NCBI RefSeq assembly: GCF_938028775.1
Contig: NZ_CALIZG010000024.1
Span: 173,246 to 237,245, forward strand
DNA: 64,000 nucleotides
Direction: 5' to 3'
From: Mogibacterium diversum_A
GTDB taxonomy: Bacteria; Bacillota; Clostridia; Peptostreptococcales; Anaerovoracaceae
Shown here: positions 16,837 to 26,494 of the stretch, one piece after another
Layout of the letters: every line of letters starts with the position of its first letter
How positions within the stretch are numbered: the stretch's first letter is position 1
Made by a program: the position numbers and the translations under genes
Notes under the pieces: generated by a model
The model's database searches: none
The model's input: the letters and a program-made list of their open reading frames with translations, nothing else
Told to the model about the DNA's origin: nothing

Positions 16837-18006
16837 CTAGCCTTGATTCGAAAGTAAGATCCCTAGTCTTCCGGAGAAGATGAAGAATCCGAACATAACG
16901 AGGTGAAGCGTAATTAACCAAGATACTCCTATAAACCACTTATCTTTTTTATGCGCCTTATAGAATTTCGATTTCTTTTGGAATATCTCACATGCGGATA
17001 ATAACACTCCATGATACAGACCGTAAACGATGTAGTTAAGCTCAAGCCCATGCCATACACCCATGACGAACATGTTAATCATGAATGCGATTGAGGCAAT
17101 CACAAGCTTGTTCTTAATCTTGCGAGTTCTAACTAGTGCCATTGTGATTCTAGAGAAAAGAAAATCTCTAAACCAGAACGACAGTGTCATATGCCAACGA
17201 TTCCAAAATTCCTTGATGTCCTTACTCACAAACGGAGCGTTGAAGTTTTCAGGTGTTCTAACTCCAAATATATAGCTGGCTCCTATAGCCATATTGCTGT
17301 ATCCGGCAAAATCAAAGAACAGGTATACCCCGTATATATAGAAGTAAATCGCTATCGAGTACCATGTCCCTCCAGTTCCAAAGTAATTCATAACCGTGTA
17401 GAAACATGCTGCAATTACCATCTTGTAAACCATGCCCTTGAGTATCTTGTATATGCCTTCTCCTAAAAGCTCTAGATACTCTTCTCTAGGAATGATTTTA
17501 TCTATATCCTCGTCAAATCTTCTGCTTCTATCAATAGGACCAGATGTGATAGCGGGGAAAAACAGCAGTAGGTATATGAAGTTTGAGGTCTTAAAGTCTT
17601 TTATAACTCCATCATATATCTCGATTACCATCTGAGTAGACTTGAACGTCATGTATGACAAGCCTAAAAATGCAAAGATATGGTGCTTATTACCAGTCAG
17701 ACCCAGGATTTTATAAATTGTGAGCGGAGCTAAACTCGCTAACAAAAATATCCTATACTGCCATGTTACTCTACCCTTCTTAGTTCTTAGCTCAAGATAT
17801 ATACGTACAACTGCATATTCTATAACCGTGTACAGCCCTAGATTGAAGAGAGCATTTAGATTGCTACCCATCGACAGCCATACGAACACAAATGTTACGA
17901 ACATACCGTACCACTTAAGTGACTTCTCCCTGCAACCTAGATATATTGCAGGAATCGACAGACCCGCTAACCATATAAAGAAGCTATTGTCTGTAAAAAG
18001 CTGCAT
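16837..18006 (-). CDS. dltB: D-alanyl transfer membrane protein DltB (MBOAT)
   Basis: A 389-residue polytopic membrane O-acyltransferase. The MBOAT catalytic His lies in MGVWHGLELN, and NRWHMTLSFWFRDFLF is the other conserved block. It receives D-alanine from DltC at the membrane and passes it outward. The start directly follows the dltA stop. Confidence 0.95.
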   Translation of the reverse strand: MQLFTDNSFFIWLAGLSIPAIYLGCREKSLKWYGMFVTFVFVWLSMGSNLNALFNLGLYTVIEYAVVRIYLELRTKKGRVTWQYRIFLLASLAPLTIYKILGLTGNKHHIFAFLGLSYMTFKSTQMVIEIYDGVIKDFKTSNFIYLLLFFPAITSGPIDRSRRFDEDIDKIIPREEYLELLGEGIYKILKGMVYKMVIAACFYTVMNYFGTGGTWYSIAIYFYIYGVYLFFDFAGYSNMAIGASYIFGVRTPENFNAPFVSKDIKEFWNRWHMTLSFWFRDFLFSRITMALVRTRKIKNKLVIASIAFMINMFVMGVWHGLELNYIVYGLYHGVLLSACEIFQKKSKFYKAHKKDKWFIGVSWLITLHLVMFGFFIFSGRLGILLSNQG

Positions 18007-19524
18007 CTATACCAACTCCTCCAATTTCTTTCTATCTGCCTTACCGTTGTTAGTAAGTGGCATCTTGTCCATAAACTTTACACGCTTTGGGACCATGTAG
18101 CTAGGCAAAAATGATTTTAATGTTTCACGCACATATTTTCTGCCACTATAGTCATCAGCGATGATATCCCCTTCTCTTACAACAAATGCTGTTAAGCTTT
18201 CAACCTTTCCCTCATGTCTCTTTGGAATAACCGCCGCAGCTGCTACTCCTTCTATATTCGTAAGGTTAGACTCAATATCCCCAAGCTCTATTCTATATCC
18301 ATGTAGCTTAACCTGATGGTCGATTCTGCCATCGCAGAATAGCATGCCTGACTCATCGTAGTGCCCTGTATCGCCTGTTCTATAAGCCCTAACCATTTCC
18401 TTAGGATTTTCACTTAGCGACCCGGCCTCAGCCATGAAGAAGACCTTATCAGTTCTCTCCTTGTCCTTATAGTATCCTGAGCTTACTGAATCTCCGACGA
18501 TTATCATTTCGCTGTTCTCTGGATCGATTCTAATCTCGGTTCCAGGCTTAGGAAGCCCGATAGGAAGTGCGCCTTCTCTAGCGATAACCTCATCTGTGAT
18601 ATCAACCTCTGTCACACATACGGTAGATTCAGTAGGTCCATATGTATTAATTACCTTAGCATGTGGAAATCTCGCCCTTAGCTGCTTTGCCGTATCTTTT
18701 GTAAGAACCTCTCCGCAGAATAGGAATGTCTTGATGCTTCCAAAATTCTCCTCGCTAAAATCAGCTTCTCCTAGGCACATATCCGAAAATGAAGGAGTAG
18801 ATACCCAGTATTCGATATCTGATGATGCAATATACTTTAGCATCTCCGGCATATCCTGCTGCAATCCCTTATCTAGCGCAACGATTGTCGATCCAGTTGC
18901 GAGACCAGTGTACAAATCCATTACAGATAGGTCAAAAGAAAAAGGAGCTTGATTTAAAAATCTAGTAGCCTCCGGAATGCCTCCTGAAAGTGTAACTGAC
19001 CATTTCAAGTAGTTATTAAGCGCATCAGCAGGAATTTTAACACCCTTAGGCTTTCCTGTGCTTCCAGATGTAAATATTATGTAATACGTCTCATCACCTG
19101 ATACAGGCTCTTTATCATCATACGAGGTGTCGCTTTCAAGAATAGCATCGAGTTTTTCTCTGCCAACAACCTCGTACTTATCGTCTATATCGATCATCTC
19201 TTCGTGCTGGACGACTATTACAATCTCATTATCTATAGCTGATGCAATATCGCTCACCCTCTCTCTAGGGTTTCCTATATCCACTGGACAATACGCATGA
19301 CCTGACCTCACGCATGCGAGAAAAGCAGCGAGCATATCCGGATGCTTATGTCCATAGACCATAATAGGTTCGCGATTTCCCTCTAGTCTATTCGATATGT
19401 AGCTAGCAAGTGCTGATGACTTTTTCCAAAGTTCGCCATATGTCATCTTGCCATCTCTCGAGCTAAACACCAAGCGATCAGGTGTTTCTATAGCAGTGCT
19501 CTTAATCTTTGCTATGATATCCAT
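18007..19524 (-). CDS. dltA: D-alanine--[D-alanyl-carrier protein] ligase DltA
   Basis: A 505-residue adenylating enzyme that activates D-alanine with ATP and loads it on DltC. The P-loop-like IIFTSGSTGKPKGV, YGPTESTVCVTEV, YRTGDTG and the C-terminal catalytic Lys in NNGKADRKKL are all present. It is first in dltA-B-C-D-X. D-alanylation lowers cell-surface negative charge and raises resistance to cationic peptides. A strong GGAGGT precedes the ATG. Confidence 0.95.
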   Translation of the reverse strand: MDIIAKIKSTAIETPDRLVFSSRDGKMTYGELWKKSSALASYISNRLEGNREPIMVYGHKHPDMLAAFLACVRSGHAYCPVDIGNPRERVSDIASAIDNEIVIVVQHEEMIDIDDKYEVVGREKLDAILESDTSYDDKEPVSGDETYYIIFTSGSTGKPKGVKIPADALNNYLKWSVTLSGGIPEATRFLNQAPFSFDLSVMDLYTGLATGSTIVALDKGLQQDMPEMLKYIASSDIEYWVSTPSFSDMCLGEADFSEENFGSIKTFLFCGEVLTKDTAKQLRARFPHAKVINTYGPTESTVCVTEVDITDEVIAREGALPIGLPKPGTEIRIDPENSEMIIVGDSVSSGYYKDKERTDKVFFMAEAGSLSENPKEMVRAYRTGDTGHYDESGMLFCDGRIDHQVKLHGYRIELGDIESNLTNIEGVAAAAVIPKRHEGKVESLTAFVVREGDIIADDYSGRKYVRETLKSFLPSYMVPKRVKFMDKMPLTNNGKADRKKLEELV

Positions 19525-19549
19525 ATCGTACCTCCATTACTCCTTTGTT

Positions 19550-19578
19550 ATTATAAATTTTATATAAATCGCATTAAA
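19550..19578 (-). promoter_or_regulatory. Candidate dlt operon promoter
   Basis: Leftward TTTAAT (19573-19578), 17-base spacer, TATAAT (19550-19555), about 25 bases before the dltA ATG. The -35 is poor. Confidence 0.35.
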
Positions 19579-19657
19579 TGAGTGGGAAGAAATTATTAAA
19601 TAAAAATTAAGATTGGAATTTCTTGGTTTTTATACTTATGCAATGCTTATTCTCATT

Positions 19658-19690
19658 AAAAAATGAGATGCAATACAGCATCCCATTTTT
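19658..19690 (-). terminator. Terminator of the GH25 / TF-C-like operon
   Basis: A stem of about 12 base pairs with one mismatch between 19658-19671 and 19678-19690, A/T-rich at its base. It is followed by T-rich sequence on the minus strand. Confidence 0.6.
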
Positions 19691-19725
19691 GATCAGCAAT
19701 GTTTTAACGCTTTGCCAGCATCATT

Positions 19726-20337
19726 CTATTTCTTAACGATTTTAGCGTATAGAAGTTTCGATTCGAGATCTATTTCTTTGACGTGTTCACCAAGTGACTC
19801 CCCAGTTAACTTCTTGTACTCTGTCTCCGAATTAACGCCCTTCTCCTTGAGAATTCCCTTCTCAGCTTTTTCTATCTCGGTCTTACTTACTGATACCCGT
19901 TTTTTCTCTGCGATGGCATGGAGCACTAGCTTAGCTTTCACATTCGCTTTTGCCATCTCTTCAACCTGTTTATCAAACTGGGGCTGTGTCAAATCCGCTT
20001 CTTTGAGATATTCAGTCATGGTCATATCATATTCTTTGATGCGCTTCTTATACTGATTCTTAATGTTATTAATTTCTCTTGATAATTGAACCTTCGGGTA
20101 TTTGATCACCCTTGTATTCTTAACAAGCGCTTGCCATTCTTGCTCCGTGAGCGTCTTCTCCTTTGGCATCCTGAATTCTACATACTTCTCTGAGTTAATG
20201 AGATCGTATCCTGTGTATCTGGTAACAGTGAACATAAATAATGCGACATCTATGATGATAAAGATAAGTAATCCGATAAGAAGCTTCTGCTTACGAGTGT
20301 ATCTCTTATGCGGGCTATTACCTTTAGATGACGACAT
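19726..20337 (-). CDS. Membrane-anchored protein with a trigger-factor C-terminal/SurA-like chaperone domain
   Basis: A 203-residue protein with a basic start, one membrane segment (residues ~18-38) and a mostly helical, charged remainder. The stretch MTMTEYLKEADLTQPQFDKQ, followed by VKAKLVLHAIAEKKRVSVS and then EIEKAEK, has the pattern of the trigger factor C-terminal domain also seen in SurA and PrsA. No peptidyl-prolyl isomerase domain is present. The topology would place the chaperone part outside the membrane, where it could help exported proteins fold. The ATG at 20337 has GGAGG 9 bases upstream; it overlaps the lysozyme gene end by 14 bases. Function is inferred. Confidence 0.65.
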   Translation of the reverse strand: MSSSKGNSPHKRYTRKQKLLIGLLIFIIIDVALFMFTVTRYTGYDLINSEKYVEFRMPKEKTLTEQEWQALVKNTRVIKYPKVQLSREINNIKNQYKKRIKEYDMTMTEYLKEADLTQPQFDKQVEEMAKANVKAKLVLHAIAEKKRVSVSKTEIEKAEKGILKEKGVNSETEYKKLTGESLGEHVKEIDLESKLLYAKIVKK

Positions 20338-21763
20338 CGTCACTTACCTCCTCATTGATCTTTTTAAACTTATCGCTATTTAATAGAGACTGTCCGCCGA
20401 GCTTGTAATCAGCCTCTACAGAGCCATCGATAATCTCATATTTCTGCGAGTTATCCGGTGTAACTAGACCGTATATGTCTTTTCCCAGAACAGAAGATAC
20501 TCTTATCTGCTTAGGCGTTCCATCTATAACATACTCAGTCTTGCCATCAGTCATCACTGAATTCCAATCATCAGAATCACTATTCCTGTATTCAATCCTA
20601 TAGTTGTCTACTCTTCCACTTGGAGGTGTAAACTTCACGCTTGTCTTTCCACCCTTCACGCTTGTTACTACTTTAGATGGTTCAAGTTCAGTGGAATTAA
20701 GGATATCTTCATCACCTATCTGAAACGGTATAACCTCGGTATAACCAATGTAATCGCCCTTTCCTTTGACTAGCGCATATGCTGTCCCAGTATTAACATT
20801 ATCAATGTAGGAAACGGTATAATCCTTATTTAACGTTAGTGATTTTCCATTATCAGTAAGATTAACATTGATTGTAACAGGACTGCCCGTGTACTTAAGC
20901 ATGTCATTAGATGCCTCTGCGATAAGCCCCGGATTGCCTGCTTTTGTGGCTTTCTTATCCACATACATAACGTCATAATCCACTTTACCCTTGATGCCAT
21001 TCACTCTTCCAGTGCTTGTAAATTGCCACATCGTATAATCAGATGATGCAGAGAGATTACTCGCGTAATGAGCAACCCAGACCTCGTTTGAGTTATTCAC
21101 AAGACTTGCAGTATCCACTCCAGTAGTACTTCCTGCGAGAGATGTTGAAAGATAAATCGAAGCAGGATATCCCTGCGATCGGCAGTAGGACAAAAAAGCA
21201 TCCGCAACTGCGGTCATTCGCTTCTTTGCGTACTCGCTTCCATTTGCGCGCCAAGAAGTATATGCGTTGTCAAACCTGCCATCGGAAAATTCTAGATCCA
21301 TGACGAGCGGGAGCTCTAGATCATACTTCTTAGCAAGCGCAACGAGTTTCTTAGCTTCAGCAACAGCTTCATCTTCGTTTGTAGCCTGCGAATACCAATA
21401 TACCCCTCGTGCGATGCCCGCTGCCTTTGCTCCTTCCATATTCACATCGAATTTAGAATCCGTCTTCAAATCAAAATTCGACGATGTGGTGGCTCCAGCT
21501 CTAATAAATGCATAGTTTACTCCATCATCCTTTACAGCTTTCCAGTCGATACTGCCTTGCCATTCGGATACATCTATGCCGAGAAATTCATAATAACCCT
21601 CTCTACCCGATGGTGTGCTTGGTAGTGAAGTGCCTGCAAACACCGAACTAGAAGCAAAAAACGCCAACAGAAATAAAGCCACTATCATGGTAGCTATACG
21701 GGCCGAGATAGCAGTCATATAATTTTTATCTATCAACTTGTTTTCTTTGGCGCTTAAATTCAT
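20324..21763 (-). CDS. Secreted GH25-family lysozyme (muramidase)
   Basis: A 479-residue protein with a signal peptide (hydrophobic core ~residues 22-42) and a GH25 domain in residues ~55-260. GIDVSEWQG gives the first catalytic Asp, and VMDLEFSD carries the D-x-E pair near residue 157. GH25 enzymes cleave the beta-1,4 bond of peptidoglycan. The C-terminal ~200 residues look like Ig/fibronectin-type beta modules (VKGGKTSVKFTPPSGRVDNY), which may bind the wall. It probably acts in cell-wall turnover rather than phage lysis, since no phage genes are near. The downstream gene is translationally coupled. Confidence 0.9.
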   Translation of the reverse strand: MNLSAKENKLIDKNYMTAISARIATMIVALFLLAFFASSSVFAGTSLPSTPSGREGYYEFLGIDVSEWQGSIDWKAVKDDGVNYAFIRAGATTSSNFDLKTDSKFDVNMEGAKAAGIARGVYWYSQATNEDEAVAEAKKLVALAKKYDLELPLVMDLEFSDGRFDNAYTSWRANGSEYAKKRMTAVADAFLSYCRSQGYPASIYLSTSLAGSTTGVDTASLVNNSNEVWVAHYASNLSASSDYTMWQFTSTGRVNGIKGKVDYDVMYVDKKATKAGNPGLIAEASNDMLKYTGSPVTINVNLTDNGKSLTLNKDYTVSYIDNVNTGTAYALVKGKGDYIGYTEVIPFQIGDEDILNSTELEPSKVVTSVKGGKTSVKFTPPSGRVDNYRIEYRNSDSDDWNSVMTDGKTEYVIDGTPKQIRVSSVLGKDIYGLVTPDNSQKYEIIDGSVEADYKLGGQSLLNSDKFKKINEEVSDDVVI

Positions 21764-21877
21764 TAAAGTCTCTCTTTATATGTTTCTTTTTTGCATCGCT
21801 TGAAATAACAGCCTTCGAATAATGAAAATCCTGAAAAATAAATGCGGGTGATGAACACCCACATCAGCTTTTAATTT

Positions 21878-21886
21878 ATTATAGCA
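21878..21886 (-). promoter_or_regulatory. Candidate extended -10 promoter of the GH25 gene
   Basis: Leftward TGCTATAAT. It leaves a leader of about 110 bases that contains a 7-base-pair GC-rich hairpin (about 21844-21862, one mismatch). No known riboswitch was recognised in the leader. Confidence 0.4.
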
Positions 21887-22015
21887 TAATCTTTATTTGT
21901 ACTGTGTGAAAAGTCTATGCAAATACTGTAATGTTTATTTTAAAATAAGAATTTTGATTCGAAACTGCACTATCATACTTTTAGATATATACTCAATCAG
22001 AACTGTAGCTCACCA

Positions 22016-22636
22016 TTATTTAAGGTATCCACCTCGCTTTATTTTCTCTATAAAATCGTTTACTATGCCGGCTGTAAGTCCCCATATATTTCTACCATCA
22101 TGCTGGTAGAAATATATGGTTCTATAGCTAGAATCCCAGGCGTAGGCTTTCCCTCCCTCGATTCTGTCATAGGGAAAGCCTTCGACTGGTATGCTCCTCA
22201 TCGCTACGTCATAGCGTTCTGGCTGATTCTCTAAAAAGAACGCAAGCGGCATCGTGAAGACTTCCGCTACTTCATCAGAAGAGAAAGTATAGTCATAGTC
22301 CCTAAGCAGCCCAACAATAGGCTGCAAGGTGCCGCCCGAATATATATTCACTACATCGAGCTCGTCCAGAACTTCGATGCTAGATGGGGCGATGAGGAGC
22401 TCCTCGCTCGCCTCCCTGATTGCAGCATGCGCAGGAGGCTCACCCTCCATGGTGCTGCCGCCAGGAAAACATATCTCACCTGGCTGTCGCCTCAGATTTA
22501 TGGCGCGCACCTCAAACAATACCGATAGCCCGTGCGGAGTCTCTATTATAGGTATCAGTACACCGAAACTCTTAGCGGTAGACTCCGCCCCAGGATCATC
22601 AATTAATGATTTTTTTAATCTCTCTATTTCATTCAT
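22016..22636 (-). CDS. Nudix hydrolase, CoA pyrophosphatase type
   Basis: A 206-residue Nudix enzyme. The Nudix box is complete: GGSTMEGEPPAHAAIREASE followed by ELLI. The preceding LRRQPGEICFPGG matches the CoA-diphosphatase (NudL/YeaB) subgroup motif, which hydrolyses CoA and its oxidised forms to 3'-phosphoadenosine 5'-phosphate and phosphopantetheine. A role in CoA turnover is likely. It is monocistronic. Confidence 0.87.
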   Translation of the reverse strand: MNEIERLKKSLIDDPGAESTAKSFGVLIPIIETPHGLSVLFEVRAINLRRQPGEICFPGGSTMEGEPPAHAAIREASEELLIAPSSIEVLDELDVVNIYSGGTLQPIVGLLRDYDYTFSSDEVAEVFTMPLAFFLENQPERYDVAMRSIPVEGFPYDRIEGGKAYAWDSSYRTIYFYQHDGRNIWGLTAGIVNDFIEKIKRGGYLK

Positions 22637-22775
22637 ACCCAGATTCTATTTATCTTTCTTTTATTTCAACTAGTCACATGTTTTGAACTTCGTTTCTGCA
22701 GATGCTATTTAAGCAATTATATATTCATCCAATTAGGATAACAACTCAATCTGAGTTTCATCACTACTTATAAAA

Positions 22776-22804
22776 GAGGCGAAGCAGCAGTGCTGCTCCG
22801 CCTC
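22776..22804 (-). terminator. Terminator of the PEPCK-fold gene
   Basis: A 12-base-pair stem with one mismatch (22776-22787 with 22793-22804) is followed on the minus strand by TTTTATAAG. Confidence 0.75.
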
Positions 22805-22829
22805 ATATTTCTTATAATCTACACTGCGA

Positions 22830-24524
22830 TTAGTTCTCTTCTATAAATCTTAGAAGCTCCTCCGCACCCTTTACGATACTCTCTCTATCCTCTGGATCTC
22901 TGCCGAGGTGAGTGTATACCTCTCCGATAAATACCCCGTTATCCTTCAGGCACTCATACACCTTGTCGATTATTGGGTCGCAGATATCTTGCTGCTGCAT
23001 CGGACCGAATGGATTAGCAAAGTAAGTGGTGGATAGTCCAACTTCCTGTGTGGTGCCCTTCGCCATTCTCTTACCCTCAACAAATACCGTCTTTGCGTCA
23101 TCGAGGTTTTCGAACTCATGCAGTCCGAGATCCTCATCATAGTTATTTGCATAAGCAAATAAATCAACGTGGTGATTATCTGTAACTACTGAATAAGGAG
23201 CTGCTGGCGTAATAACTCTCGCATTAGATAAATCCGGGTTAAAGAATATAGACCTATTCATATCACGATAAGGTGTACCTGGATCGAGGTCATCAAGTCT
23301 TACAAACGCACCTATTTCAGTACCCTTTGCGTATACTGTACCATCTTCAACATGGAATGTCCCCATGTCATCAAACACGATTTCTATATTCTTAATCTTC
23401 TCATTACCAAGCGACTTTAGAGCTTCAATAGTTTCAGACTTTCCAGCTCCTGAATCTCCCATGAGGCAGATGCCCTTGCTCTTTCCATTCTTGAGAGTAA
23501 TATTTACAAACGCACCGTGAATTGGCAGCCACCCCTTCTGCATCATCGCAACGTTATGGAGTGTGAGGACGGTCTTCTTCATATATCCGAAGTATGAAAT
23601 CTTCTCGTTATATGTAACAGAACCTACCCAGATATTCTCCTCTTCATCGTGGTAGAAGGTGCATGCATTCTTGCCATCATCATTACCGAAAATCAGCACA
23701 CAGTCAGGTTTCTTCGAGGCCTCCTTCTTGGATGCAAGCTCAAATAGGTTAGCTAGCGATACTCCATTTGACATAAAATCTCTGTGGAAGTAAACGAAAA
23801 CTGTGAGATCCCCAACCTTGGCTGGGAAGCAGAAGAATTCATCACTATTGCCCTTAAATGTATCTAGTGGATTCTCATATACCTGCTGGAATGCCCACTC
23901 ACGTTTGTTCGACTTAGGATGCAGAATCATCGGTGTACGGAGCATAATTGAGTCTATGAACTTAACCTTTCTCAATGACTCATACCGTGCCCCTAGCTTA
24001 AACGATTCATTTTTGTATAGTGACAGAGCAGCATTAGTTCCTGCGGGCTGCTGACGATATATCTTATTTGCACGACCCATAAGAGTTTCTTCGATTCGTC
24101 TATATGTAGCCATAATAAGCTGATTGTGGGAAGAATCGGCATGTACAAATGTTGTTGAGCTCGATTCTCTTCTTCTGTCTGTTGTGACCGAATACCTCTC
24201 GTGAGCTTTCCAGAAGTCATACATGCCTTCGACGAACGAAAGTGCTGACGTTCTATCTTCAATATAAGGCGATTCAATCTCCTCTGCAGAAAAAACTAAT
24301 GTCTGACGTGCAAATGTAGATAGCGCCTCGATAGCCGTCTGTATCGACTTACCATGCGTTGCCCAATTATAAAGCTTTGAGTCAGTCTCTTCGAGATGAG
24401 CTATATAACTCTGCATAAACACTTTGAATTCTTTAGACTTAATAACTTCTAGACTAGTCTCAGGGTATACTAAATCAAAGTTCAAAATGACCTCATTATC
24501 GTTTAGATAAATTCTATCTTTCAT
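22830..24524 (-). CDS. PEP carboxykinase/HPr-kinase-fold protein of unknown substrate
   Basis: A 564-residue protein with the P-loop MGDSGAGKSET near residues 354-364 and a following FDDMG acidic motif, the arrangement of the PEPCK/HPr kinase superfamily. The loop is closest in wording to HPr kinase (GDSGIGKSETA), but the length is near that of ATP-type PEPCK. The typical PEPCK oxaloacetate and metal motifs were not recognised. The N-terminal half (to ~residue 240) has no clear match. It may phosphorylate a protein or small molecule. It is monocistronic. Confidence 0.6.
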   Translation of the reverse strand: MKDRIYLNDNEVILNFDLVYPETSLEVIKSKEFKVFMQSYIAHLEETDSKLYNWATHGKSIQTAIEALSTFARQTLVFSAEEIESPYIEDRTSALSFVEGMYDFWKAHERYSVTTDRRRESSSTTFVHADSSHNQLIMATYRRIEETLMGRANKIYRQQPAGTNAALSLYKNESFKLGARYESLRKVKFIDSIMLRTPMILHPKSNKREWAFQQVYENPLDTFKGNSDEFFCFPAKVGDLTVFVYFHRDFMSNGVSLANLFELASKKEASKKPDCVLIFGNDDGKNACTFYHDEEENIWVGSVTYNEKISYFGYMKKTVLTLHNVAMMQKGWLPIHGAFVNITLKNGKSKGICLMGDSGAGKSETIEALKSLGNEKIKNIEIVFDDMGTFHVEDGTVYAKGTEIGAFVRLDDLDPGTPYRDMNRSIFFNPDLSNARVITPAAPYSVVTDNHHVDLFAYANNYDEDLGLHEFENLDDAKTVFVEGKRMAKGTTQEVGLSTTYFANPFGPMQQQDICDPIIDKVYECLKDNGVFIGEVYTHLGRDPEDRESIVKGAEELLRFIEEN

Positions 24525-24643
24525 TACTACACCTTTTTCTAAAAAATTTTTATCATTACAATGGTTTAACTACATCTAACTGTAGCATTTTTTGTATATT
24601 CTTTCAATACGTATGTATTATTTTTATTGATTTCTAACAAATT

Positions 24644-25534
24644 TTAATCGATTTTTCTCGACGAAAGTATGTCTTTTATGTCAGCTATACTAAAGTTGTA
24701 TGCGGTATTGCAAAAATAGCACTTAACCTCAATATCCTCATCATCATTCACGATATCCTGTAAATCCTTATCGCTAATTGCGGCTAGCGCTCTCTTTACC
24801 TTCTCCTTGGAGCAGTCACAGTAGAACTCAACATCGTGTCTCTCCGTAAACTCAATATCGACGCCTTCAAATATGTGTAAAAGCATCTCTTCAGGTGTCA
24901 TCCCCTGCTCCATCATAGTTGTTACAGGTTCCAGATTAGCTAACTTCTTCTCCAGGAGTTCGATCACATCCTCAGGAGCATCTGGTAAGAGCTGCACTAT
25001 AAAGCCTCCAGCATGCTTGACGCTGCTATCTGTATCTACCATGACCCCTAGACCAACTGCTGATGGTAGCTGTTCCGACACCGTAAAGTAGTATGCGAGA
25101 TCTTCAGCAACCTCTCCAGTTTGAATCTCAACCTGACCGCTGTACGGCTCCTTTAATCCGAGATCGTAGCTAACCGTTAAAAGGCCTCTTCCTACTGCCG
25201 CCCCTACATCGAGCTTTCCGGCATACTTGCGCGGAATATCAACATTTGGATTTCCTGGAAAACCCTTGACATGACCATGACTATCCGCTGTTACGGTTAT
25301 ATATCCTGCAGGACCATCGCCCTTGAGAGAAACCGTCACTATATCCTTATCACCCTTCATCATGGAGCCCATTATAGCCCCTGCTGATAGCAGTCTCCCT
25401 AGGGCCGCCGTCACTACGGGTAGTGTCCTATGACGCTCTCTTGCTTCAGCTACGAGATGTGTAGAGCTGATAGCGAAAGCTCTAACACTGTCATTTGCAA
25501 GGCTCGCTCTTACTATATAATCCTTATTATCCAT
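24644..25534 (-). CDS. hslO: 33 kDa chaperonin Hsp33
   Basis: A 296-residue redox-regulated holding chaperone. The C-terminal zinc centre is complete: YCDCSK and, about 30 residues later, CYFCN. Under oxidation these cysteines form disulfides, release zinc and switch on the chaperone. The N-terminal core (AVGRGLLTVSYDLGLKEPYSG) is well conserved. Confidence 0.94.
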   Translation of the reverse strand: MDNKDYIVRASLANDSVRAFAISSTHLVAEARERHRTLPVVTAALGRLLSAGAIMGSMMKGDKDIVTVSLKGDGPAGYITVTADSHGHVKGFPGNPNVDIPRKYAGKLDVGAAVGRGLLTVSYDLGLKEPYSGQVEIQTGEVAEDLAYYFTVSEQLPSAVGLGVMVDTDSSVKHAGGFIVQLLPDAPEDVIELLEKKLANLEPVTTMMEQGMTPEEMLLHIFEGVDIEFTERHDVEFYCDCSKEKVKRALAAISDKDLQDIVNDDEDIEVKCYFCNTAYNFSIADIKDILSSRKID

Positions 25535-25600
25535 CTTTTCTCCTATTGCCTAAACATTAAATTTAGAATCATCAGTCATTAATTCGATTGCACTCTGTTC

Positions 25601-26383
25601 CTAAAGTATCCTCTTCTTTTTAAACACGTATATAAGCCCCAGCACCACACTTAAACTGAGTATAGATACGTATAAATATCCAAATTTCCACCCGAATTCT
25701 GGTAACTTCAGATTCATACCGTACCATCCCGTAATTAGTGTTAGCGGTGCAAATATACTGGTCACGACCGTAAAGAACTTCATCAAGTTGTTCTGCTCTA
25801 TATCTATCTGTGCTTGGTACATCTCGCTGACGTGATTAAGATATTCTTGAACCCTGAGTATGAAACTATAGAGCTTATCAAATCTCTTATCTAAGTATGA
25901 AAATGTTTTATCCAGCTCTGCTAGGTCATCGGTAAGAAGCTCCATTCTTTCATAATATTGCTTCTTGAACATGATTTCCTTTCGTCTAACCACAATTTGT
26001 TTGAGACCTGCTTTATCAGGTCTAGCGCCTCCAAATAGCTCTTCCTCCATATCGACTATACTCGACTCAAGATTCTCTAGTTCATATATGTCATCTGATG
26101 AATACTCTAACATCAATTCGAGAAGTTCATCTCGAGGATCTTTGCTGTTAACCTTTGATATACATTCGATAAGCTTTGCATCTTCCGTTATAAGGACGCA
26201 TTCATTCCGAGATGTGATTATAAGTGCAGAATTATCATCTTCAGTACGAAATCCTAGAATAAGCTCATCAGCAATGCCTCTGAACGCATACTCCCTAAGT
26301 ACTCTAATTTTCTCGTTAGATTTTTCATCTAGTGATTCTAAAAAGTCTCGTTTTTCTTCATGTGAACTTATTAATCTAATCAT
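25601..26383 (-). CDS. Short CorA-family divalent metal transporter
   Basis: A 260-residue CorA-like protein with two C-terminal membrane segments; the signature GMN follows the first (TGWYGMNLK, near residue 220). Bacterial CorA is usually 310-370 residues, so the cytoplasmic funnel domain is shortened at the N-terminus. It probably moves Mg2+ or a related metal. A long helix (residues ~100-205) precedes the pore. It is divergent from the MurE-like gene. Confidence 0.85.
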   Translation of the reverse strand: MIRLISSHEEKRDFLESLDEKSNEKIRVLREYAFRGIADELILGFRTEDDNSALIITSRNECVLITEDAKLIECISKVNSKDPRDELLELMLEYSSDDIYELENLESSIVDMEEELFGGARPDKAGLKQIVVRRKEIMFKKQYYERMELLTDDLAELDKTFSYLDKRFDKLYSFILRVQEYLNHVSEMYQAQIDIEQNNLMKFFTVVTSIFAPLTLITGWYGMNLKLPEFGWKFGYLYVSILSLSVVLGLIYVFKKKRIL

Positions 26384-26407
26384 CTTTACTCCTCTTTATA
26401 CCGCTGT

Positions 26408-26416
26408 ATTATACCA
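26408..26416 (-). promoter_or_regulatory. Candidate extended -10 promoter of the corA-like gene
   Basis: Leftward TGGTATAAT, 25 bases before the ATG, which would leave a very short leader. Confidence 0.45.
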
Positions 26417-26422
26417 TATGTA

Positions 26423-26451
26423 TTGGAAAATTAACTAATTAAGGATATAAT
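26423..26451 (+). promoter_or_regulatory. Candidate promoter of the MurE-like gene
   Basis: TTGGAA (26423-26428), 17-base spacer, TATAAT (26446-26451), about 43 bases before the start codon. Confidence 0.55.
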
Positions 26452-26494
26452 TATAAGTTGTAAATCCCATATTCTTATGGATTTCGGAGGAATT

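Noticed and set aside
20324..21763. Phage endolysin
   Set aside because: It has a signal peptide and beta-rich C-terminal modules, with no holin or phage genes around it.
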